DNA from: Hyphomicrobiales bacterium
GTDB lineage: Bacteria; Pseudomonadota; Alphaproteobacteria; Rhizobiales; Xanthobacteraceae
Direction: 5' to 3'
Length of the DNA: 7,750 nucleotides
NCBI GenBank assembly: GCA_016210825.1
Contig: JACQTM010000157.1
Location: 1 to 7,750, forward strand
The notes beneath the pieces were generated by a model. The model worked only from the letters and a program-made list of their open reading frames with translations. It made no database searches and had not been told where the DNA came from. Position 1 is the first letter of the stretch. Every line of letters begins with the position of its first letter. A program made the translations under genes and the position numbers. Positions 1-7,750 of the stretch are shown in pieces.

Positions 1-947
<947 letters not shown>

Positions 948-964
948 TTACGAAAATTTTTCTG

Positions 965-1843
965 TCAAAGCGCCTCGGCGCCGGAGATGATCTCGATCAG
1001 CTCCTTGGTGATCATCGCCTGACGCGTACGGTTATATTTCAAGGTCTGCTTGCGAATCATGTCGCCGGCGTTGCGCGTGGCGTTGTCCATAGCGCTCATG
1101 CGCGCGCCCTGCTCGGAAGCGGCGTTTTCGAGCAACGCGCGAAAAACTTGCACGGCGAGATTGCGCGGCAGCAATTCGGCCAGAATATCGATCTCGTCCG
1201 GCTCGTATTCGTAAGCAGCATCCGCCTGTGCACCGGCCTGCTTCTCCGGAAAGAGCGGCGGGATAACCTGCAGCGGTGTTGGGATCTGCGCGATCACCGA
1301 CTTGAATCGCGAATAAAACAGCGTACAGACATCGAACTCGCCGGTCTCGAAGCGCGCCGCGATATTTTTTGCAATTGTCTCGGCATTTTCGAAAGCAATA
1401 TTGCGCACGCCGCGCAATTCGATCGTTTCGACGATCTGCTTCTCATGCTGCCGGCGTAATTGATCGAAACCTTTGCGGCCGACGCAAAGGATCTTTACGT
1501 CCTTGCCGGCGCCCTTGATTTCCGCCAATTTCTCGCGCGCCATCCGCACGATCGCGGAATTGAACGGGCCGCACAGCCCGCGTTCGGCGGTGCAGACCAC
1601 GAGCAGATGCGTCTGGTCGCGCCCGGTACCGACAAGCAGCTTTGGCGCTGAATTGATGTCCGTTACCGACGAAGCGATGTTACCCAGCACCTTCCCCATA
1701 CGCTCGGCATAGGGACGCGCGGCCTCCACCGCCATTTGCGCGCGACGCAGTTTCGAGGCTGCGACCATTTGCATGGCCTTGGTGATTTTCTGCGTCGCCT
1801 TGGTCGCGGCGATGCGAACGCGCATGTCTTTGAGGGAAGCCAT
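965..1843 (-). CDS. atpG: F1 ATP synthase gamma subunit
   Basis: This is the central rotor shaft of F1, which turns inside the alpha3-beta3 ring and couples proton flow to catalysis. The product has 292 residues, normal for the family. The N-terminal helix (about 1-57, starting [11 protein letters not shown] with [16 protein letters not shown]) and the C-terminal helix (about 215-292) form the coiled-coil shaft. The gamma-subunit signature is visible at the extreme C-terminus as [14 protein letters not shown] (278-291). The start is fixed by the conserved N-terminus. Its ribosome-binding site is weak (GAGA at 1848-1851, 4 bp before the ATG), and a perfect small hairpin and a large palindromic repeat lie immediately upstream, between it and atpA. 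Expression therefore probably depends on transcription from atpH and atpA and may be influenced by those structures; that last point is inference. Confidence 0.98.
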   Translation of the reverse strand: MASLKDMRVRIAATKATQKITKAMQMVAASKLRRAQMAVEAARPYAERMGKVLGNIASSVTDINSAPKLLVGTGRDQTHLLVVCTAERGLCGPFNSAIVRMAREKLAEIKGAGKDVKILCVGRKGFDQLRRQHEKQIVETIELRGVRNIAFENAETIAKNIAARFETGEFDVCTLFYSRFKSVIAQIPTPLQVIPPLFPEKQAGAQADAAYEYEPDEIDILAELLPRNLAVQVFRALLENAASEQGARMSAMDNATRNAGDMIRKQTLKYNRTRQAMITKELIEIISGAEAL

Positions 1844-1856
1844 TTCGTCTCAAATC

Positions 1857-1873
1857 TCGCGGCCAAGCCGCGA
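1857..1873. repeat. Small perfect inverted repeat just upstream of atpG
   Basis: TCGCGGC and GCCGCGA (plus strand 1857-1863 and 1867-1873) form a perfect 7-bp stem with a 3-base loop. In the atp transcript it would sit about 5 bases before the weak GAGA ribosome-binding site of atpG and 13 bases downstream of the larger palindrome. No T-run follows, so it is not a typical intrinsic terminator. It could affect atpG translation or mRNA processing, or be a decayed fragment of a repeat. The pairing is seen directly; the role is unknown. Confidence 0.5.
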
Positions 1874-1885
1874 CCCCTGTGTTTC

Positions 1886-4066
<2,181 letters not shown>

Positions 4067-4371
4067 CGTCAGCTCTTGAAATATCCCAACCCACGGGCCT
4101 GACCCCGTCGCGGAGGGGCGGCGCAAACATTTGGAATCCAAGATGGAATTCCGACTTCGGAGGACGTCGCGGGAGCCCGCGGAAACCCTCGCAAAATCGG
4201 GGGTTTGCTAACACACGCGCCACGGACACGCAACAATTCACAGGTTTGAAAGACATGGTCATTTCGTCCGGAAACGCCGTCACCGGCCGTGCAATTGTCT
4301 TGCGCGCGACATGCCATGCTCATACCTCGATCACGACGCCTAACGGCGTACGTAAGCGAAACGAGGGTTAC
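4067..4371. other. Divergent intergenic region: atp operon leader and oxidoreductase upstream region
   Basis: These 305 bp separate the divergent starts of atpH and the oxidoreductase gene, so promoters for both should lie here. On the minus strand I see only a weak candidate for the atp promoter: TTGCGT and TTAGCA about 16 bp apart (roughly 4205-4232). Closer to atpH, the leader can form a 6-bp hairpin (CGCGGG at 4168-4173 with CCCGCG at 4176-4181) and a 5-bp one (4093-4097 with 4104-4108). Toward the oxidoreductase, a short inverted repeat ACGCC-TAAC-GGCGT sits about 25 bp before its start. No gene, RNA or strong promoter consensus is recognisable. Open frames that cross it are upstream extensions of the flanking genes in frames unlike either protein family. 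Confidence 0.45.
4363..4367 (+). promoter_or_regulatory. Ribosome-binding site of the oxidoreductase gene
   Basis: GAGGG lies 4 bp before the ATG at 4372. It decides the start over far-upstream in-frame ATG codons, which would add residues encoded antisense to atpH. Confidence 0.6.
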
Positions 4372-4992
4372 ATGAAAATCGTGATCGTGGGTTCCGGGAA
4401 TGTCGGTCAGGCGCTTGGCAGCGCGTGGCGCAATTGCGGTCATGACATCGATTTCGCCGTCCGCGATCCAACCGGGGAAAAAGCCAAGCGGCTTACCGGC
4501 AACGGCTATCATGTTGCCGCCGTGGCGGATGCCGCACAGCAGGCAGACGTCATCCTCCTTGCGGTGCCGTGGACAGAGCTCTCAACAGTGATTGAGAGCC
4601 TTGGCACACTCGCAGGGAAGATTGTCATCGACGCCACCAATCCGTTGACACCCGACCTCGAGATGGCGCTCGGATTTGACGATTCGGCAGGCGAGACGGT
4701 CGGCCTGCTCGCCCAAGACGCGCGCGTCGTGAAGGCGTTCAACACGACCGGCGCCGACAACATGACAAAAGCTAAGGATTTTTCGTTCAAGCCGCTGATG
4801 CCTATCGCAGGTGACGACATGCAGGCCAAAGCGGTAGTCGCCAAACTTGCCGAGGATATTGGTTTCGAAGCAATCGACACGGGGCCATTAAAGATGAGCC
4901 GCTGTCTTGAGCCGATGGCATTGATCTGGATCAAGCTTGCGCTTGCGCAAAAACTGGGAACGCAACACGCATTTGCGCTGGTACGGCGATAA
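4372..4992 (+). CDS. NADP(H)-dependent Rossmann-fold oxidoreductase, F420-dependent NADP reductase family
   Basis: The 206-residue product is a single-domain dinucleotide-binding protein of the family that includes F420:NADPH oxidoreductase. It opens with MKIVIVGSGNVGQALG, whose glycines (7, 9, 12) form the nucleotide loop. Arg31 after the second strand fits binding of the NADP 2'-phosphate. Other family hallmarks are LLAVPW (62-67), IDATNPL (86-92) and VVKAFNTTG (119-127), with a hydrophobic C-terminal helix (about 180-195). The start at 4372 is supported by GAGGG (4363-4367) 4 bp upstream and by the position of the Rossmann strand; an in-frame ATG much farther upstream would overlap atpH. 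Members in proteobacteria are often annotated as F420 reductases without proof, and the true substrate here is unknown. It is transcribed away from atpH and convergently with priA, so it is probably a single-gene unit. Confidence 0.9.
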   Translation: MKIVIVGSGNVGQALGSAWRNCGHDIDFAVRDPTGEKAKRLTGNGYHVAAVADAAQQADVILLAVPWTELSTVIESLGTLAGKIVIDATNPLTPDLEMALGFDDSAGETVGLLAQDARVVKAFNTTGADNMTKAKDFSFKPLMPIAGDDMQAKAVVAKLAEDIGFEAIDTGPLKMSRCLEPMALIWIKLALAQKLGTQHAFALVRR

Positions 4993-4995
4993 CAC

Positions 4996-7167
4996 TCACA
5001 AGAAGCTTTGCGGGTCGATATCGACTTCGAGCTTGAGCGTGCCGCGCGTCCTTGGCGCGTGGGCGAGCCAGCCGCGCAGATAATTTGATAAATCGAAGGC
5101 GCGCGGGGATTTCACCAACAGACGGAAACGATAGCGCCCGCGTACCACGGCGAGCGGGGCTTCCGCGGGGCCCAGCACGCGCGCATCGTCATCGAGCGGC
5201 GCCGCCGCCGCGAGCTTGCGCGCGAAGCTCTCCGCCTCGTGCTTTTCGCCGCCGGACACGATAATGCTCGCCAGCCGGCCAAATGGCGGATAACCGGCGG
5301 CTTCCCGCGAAGCGATTTCGGCGTCATAGAAGGCGTCGCGGTCGGCCGCGATCAGCGCCTTCATCACCGGATGCTCGGGCTGATGCGTCTGCAGGAAGCC
5401 GAGCCCGCGCCCTGCCTCGCGCCCGGCGCGGCCAACCACCTGATGCAACAGTTGGAACGTACGCTCGGCCGCGCGCGGATCGCCATTGCTCAAGCCGAGG
5501 TCGGCATCGATGACACCGACCAGGTTGAGCTTCGGGAAATGATGCCCCTTGGCGACAAGCTGCGTGCCGATGACGATGTCGAAGCGGCCTTCGGCGATGT
5601 CACCCAGCTCCTCGCGCAGCCGCTCGACCGACTCCACGAGATCGCTGGATAGAACCATCACGCGCGCATCGGGGAAAAGTCCGGCAACTTCTTCCGCCAA
5701 GCGCTCGACGCCGGGACCGACGGCGGCGAACGATTCCGCCGCTTCGCATTTCGGGCATTTCTCCGGCAGCGGCATAGCGAAGCCGCAATGGTGGCAGACA
5801 AGGCGGCGCTTAAAGCGGTGATCCACCAGCCAGGCATCGCAATTCGGGCATGAGAAACGATGCCCGCAAGCGCGGCATAACGTGAGCGGCGCGTAACCGC
5901 GACGATTGAGGAACAGCAATGCTTGCTCGCCGCGTTCGAGCGCGGTCTGCACCGCCTCGGCCAAGCGCGGCGCAATGAATTTCCCGCGCGGCGGCCCCTC
6001 GCGGCGCAGATCGATCGCCTCGATCACGGGCAGATATTGCCCGCCAAACCGCTCCGGCAAATGCAGCCGCTTGTAGCGGCCGCGCCGCGCGTTGACTTCA
6101 GTTTCAACCGACGGCGTCGCGGATGCGAGCACAACCGGGATCCGCGCCTCGTGCGCGCGCACCACCGCCATGTCGCGGGCGTGATAATGCACGCCGTCTT
6201 CCTGCTTGTAGGCGGGATCGTGCTCTTCATCCACAATGATGAGCCCGAGATCGGTATAAGGTTGAAACAACGCCGAGCGCGCGCCGACGATGACCGAAAC
6301 GTCGCCCGCCGCGACCGCCGCCCAGGTGCGCGCGCGCGTGCGCGGGCTGAGTTGCGAATGCCATTCGGCGGGCCGCACGCCAAAACGCCCGGCAAAGCGA
6401 TCGAGAAATTGCGCGGTGAGCGCGATCTCGGGCATCAGGATCAGCGACTGCCGCCCGCGCCGGATATTTTCCGCCACCGCTTCGAAATAGACTTCCGTCT
6501 TGCCCGAGCCGGTAACGCCGTCGATCAATGTCGCTGAGAAGCCACCCGCTGCCACCGTCGCGCGGATCGCGCGTGCGGCTTCGTTCTGCGCCGGGGTAAA
6601 ATCCGGTGAATGGAAATCCGCGTTGGGCGGCTGTGCCACCGGCTCCGGCGGCAACACCAGCGTTTCCAGCGTGCCTTCGTCGATCAACCCGTCAATCACG
6701 CCGACGGAAACGCCGGCTTCGTCGGCGGCCTCGCTCTTGGCGCGCGCCATGCCATCTGCGAGCAGCGCCAGCACTTTTTCCCGCGCTTTTGTCATCCGCT
6801 CGGGCTTCGCGCCGGCAAGCCGCACGCCAACACGGTCGCGCGCCGGACCGAGATGTTCGCCCATGCGCAACGTCATGCGTAAAACCATGCCGCGTGCACC
6901 GAGCGTGTAGCCTGCGACCCAATCGACGAAACGGCGCAGCTCGTCCTTGAGCGGCGGTACGTCGAGTTTGCCGATAATGTCCTTTAGCTTGTTGTGCAGG
7001 CCGGGCCGCGGATGGCCCTCGCCCCAGACCACACCCGTGCGCTCGGTGGCGCCGAGCGGTACGGTTACGACATCGCCCGGCGCGAGCTCCTGCCCCGCCG
7101 GAACGCGGTAGGAATAAGCCTGATCGAGGGCGACCGGCACGAGGACATTGACGATCCGTGTTGTCAT
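4996..7167 (-). CDS. priA: Primosomal protein N', replication-restart DNA helicase
   Basis: PriA recognises stalled or collapsed replication forks, unwinds the lagging arm 3' to 5' and starts reloading of the replicative helicase. The 723-residue product is full length. The N-terminal 3'-end-binding domain (about 1-105) is followed by a winged-helix region (about 120-172). The helicase core then shows Walker A GVTGSGKT (217-224), DEEH (313-316), SATP (349-352), the motif GTQLVAKGHHF (534-544) and QVVGRAGR (576-583). Inserted between the helicase lobes are eight cysteines in four CxxC pairs (431/434, 440/443, 458/461, 471/474), the expected two zinc sites. The C-terminal domain contains GYPPFG (625-630) and ends DIDPQSFL. 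No clear Shine-Dalgarno precedes the ATG, so initiation may be weak, fitting a low-abundance protein. Its 3' end lies 3 bp from the convergent oxidoreductase stop, with no terminator hairpin between them. Confidence 0.98.
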   Translation of the reverse strand: MTTRIVNVLVPVALDQAYSYRVPAGQELAPGDVVTVPLGATERTGVVWGEGHPRPGLHNKLKDIIGKLDVPPLKDELRRFVDWVAGYTLGARGMVLRMTLRMGEHLGPARDRVGVRLAGAKPERMTKAREKVLALLADGMARAKSEAADEAGVSVGVIDGLIDEGTLETLVLPPEPVAQPPNADFHSPDFTPAQNEAARAIRATVAAGGFSATLIDGVTGSGKTEVYFEAVAENIRRGRQSLILMPEIALTAQFLDRFAGRFGVRPAEWHSQLSPRTRARTWAAVAAGDVSVIVGARSALFQPYTDLGLIIVDEEHDPAYKQEDGVHYHARDMAVVRAHEARIPVVLASATPSVETEVNARRGRYKRLHLPERFGGQYLPVIEAIDLRREGPPRGKFIAPRLAEAVQTALERGEQALLFLNRRGYAPLTLCRACGHRFSCPNCDAWLVDHRFKRRLVCHHCGFAMPLPEKCPKCEAAESFAAVGPGVERLAEEVAGLFPDARVMVLSSDLVESVERLREELGDIAEGRFDIVIGTQLVAKGHHFPKLNLVGVIDADLGLSNGDPRAAERTFQLLHQVVGRAGREAGRGLGFLQTHQPEHPVMKALIAADRDAFYDAEIASREAAGYPPFGRLASIIVSGGEKHEAESFARKLAAAAPLDDDARVLGPAEAPLAVVRGRYRFRLLVKSPRAFDLSNYLRGWLAHAPRTRGTLKLEVDIDPQSFL

Positions 7168-7276
7168 GGGATGTTATCGGTAGGCCGATTCCGGGCGTTT
7201 AAGGAAGGGTGAAGGAATAGTCCTCATCCTTCACGACGGCCGTCTCGCGTACTCCCCAGGGTCGGGCAACTTGACA
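7168..7276. other. Divergent spacer between priA and the xerC-type gene
   Basis: This 109-bp spacer must hold the promoters of two divergent genes. No good sigma-70-like match stands out and neither gene has a convincing ribosome-binding site. Its right two-thirds consists of inverted-repeat sequence described separately, so the usable promoter space is short. Confidence 0.4.
7209..7266. repeat. Inverted repeats, possibly a degenerate intergenic palindromic element
   Basis: GTGAAGGA (7209-7216) and TCCTTCAC (7227-7234) form a perfect 8-bp inverted repeat with a 10-base loop, directly followed by the 10-bp palindrome GACGGCCGTC (7235-7244). The stretch from CCTCATCCTTC at 7222 to CCCCAGGG near 7259 resembles, from memory, a decayed copy of the CCTCATCCTTCGAGACG-type palindromic repeats common between genes in Hyphomicrobiales. 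The pairings are seen directly; the family assignment is a guess. They could instead be a regulator binding site in the divergent promoter region. Confidence 0.4.
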
Positions 7277-7750
7277 ATGGCACCAGTGAAATCAACCGCA
7301 GAACATTTCCCTGCCGCGCCCGAGGTGGCCGTGGAGCTGTCGCGGTGGCTCGCCCATCTGGGTGGCGAACGCCGCATGTCGCCAAAGACACTCGATGCCT
7401 ATGGACGGGACGTGAGACAGTTATTCGCATTTCTTGCCGGACATCTCGGGAGCGCCCCCACACTTAAGCGCTTCGCCAATCTCACGCCAGCGGATGTGCG
7501 CGCTTTCATGGCGGCGCGGCGGCGTGACGGCGTTGGCTCGCGTTCGCTGATGCGCGTGCTCGCTGGCGTGCGTTCTTTCGCGCGCTTTCTCGAACGCAAG
7601 GGCAAGGGCAAGGTCGGGGCGCTCGCCACCGTGCGCGGGTCGAAGATCGCGCGGTCGCTGCCGAAGCCGCTCACGGTGCCGGCGGCGAAACGTATCGCCG
7701 ACACGGATTTGCGCGCCGGCGAAGCGCGTGAGCCGTGGGTGCTGGCGCGC
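7277..7750 (+). CDS. xerC: Tyrosine recombinase of the XerC type, N-terminal 158 codons (3' end outside window)
   Basis: XerC, with XerD, resolves chromosome dimers at dif sites during cell division. The visible 158 residues make up the N-terminal core-binding (SAM-like) domain, which clamps the DNA: LSRWLAHLGGERRMSPKTLDAY, a helix ending FLAGHLG, LTPADVRAFMAARRRDG and the RVLAGVRSFARFLERKG helix. A linker with SLPKPLTVPAAKRI leads towards the catalytic domain. The catalytic residues (R-H-R-Y) lie beyond the window, so activity cannot be judged. The ATG at 7277 is chosen because the core-binding domain starts soon after; no strong Shine-Dalgarno precedes it, and a TTG two codons upstream (7271) is an alternative. 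The divergent position next to priA matches the gene order I recall in related alphaproteobacteria, which favours a housekeeping XerC over a phage or integron integrase. Confidence 0.88.
   Translation, partial: MAPVKSTAEHFPAAPEVAVELSRWLAHLGGERRMSPKTLDAYGRDVRQLFAFLAGHLGSAPTLKRFANLTPADVRAFMAARRRDGVGSRSLMRVLAGVRSFARFLERKGKGKVGALATVRGSKIARSLPKPLTVPAAKRIADTDLRAGEAREPWVLAR

Noticed and set aside
4067..4141. A 25-residue N-terminal extension of atpH
   Set aside because: The residues are unlike the delta family, and the canonical MAAE start gives the usual 186-residue protein.
6324..6345. Alternating GC/GT tract in priA as possible Z-DNA
   Set aside because: It is short, lies inside coding sequence and encodes normal PriA residues (RTRART); GC-rich codon use explains it.
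5239..6537. Plus-strand open frames opposite priA (for example 5923-6537)
   Set aside because: priA is complete with all helicase and zinc motifs; the opposite frames match no family and have no convincing start signals.
7595..7615. AAGGGC tandem copies in the xerC-type gene as a phase-variable repeat
   Set aside because: Only two copies plus a partial one, with a 6-bp unit that cannot shift the frame; it encodes a short Lys-Gly linker.

Overview
The window is ordinary chromosomal backbone from an alphaproteobacterium, most likely of the order Hyphomicrobiales (Rhizobiales). The evidence is a high-GC sequence, an F1 ATP synthase cluster in the order atpH-atpA-atpG-atpD with no F0 genes beside it, priA and a xerC-type recombinase gene just upstream, and short intergenic palindromes of a type common in that order. 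I cannot fix the genus.

Layout: positions 1-4066 carry the F1 operon on the minus strand, read right to left as atpH (delta), atpA (alpha), atpG (gamma) and atpD (beta, cut by the window edge). A leader of about 305 bp (4067-4371) separates atpH from a divergent plus-strand gene (4372-4992) for a small Rossmann-fold oxidoreductase of the F420-dependent NADP reductase family. That gene runs tail-to-tail, 3 bp apart, into priA (minus strand, 4996-7167), the primosomal replication-restart helicase. A 109-bp spacer follows, then the start of a divergent tyrosine recombinase gene of the XerC type (plus strand, 7277 to the right edge), of which only the N-terminal DNA-binding domain is present.

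The F1 genes build the catalytic head and stalks of ATP synthase. PriA and XerC serve chromosome replication restart and dimer resolution. The oxidoreductase has no evident link to either group and looks like an insertion between priA and the atp operon.

No new multi-gene system is visible. The most notable feature is at the 3' end of atpA. The reading frame does not stop at the usual C-terminus (Ala509) but continues 30 codons through an 85-bp double-hairpin palindromic repeat, giving a predicted alpha subunit of 539 residues. The two halves of the repeat differ by paired, compensating substitutions, which indicates that the hairpins were kept as structures. A second, degenerate palindromic region lies between priA and xerC.
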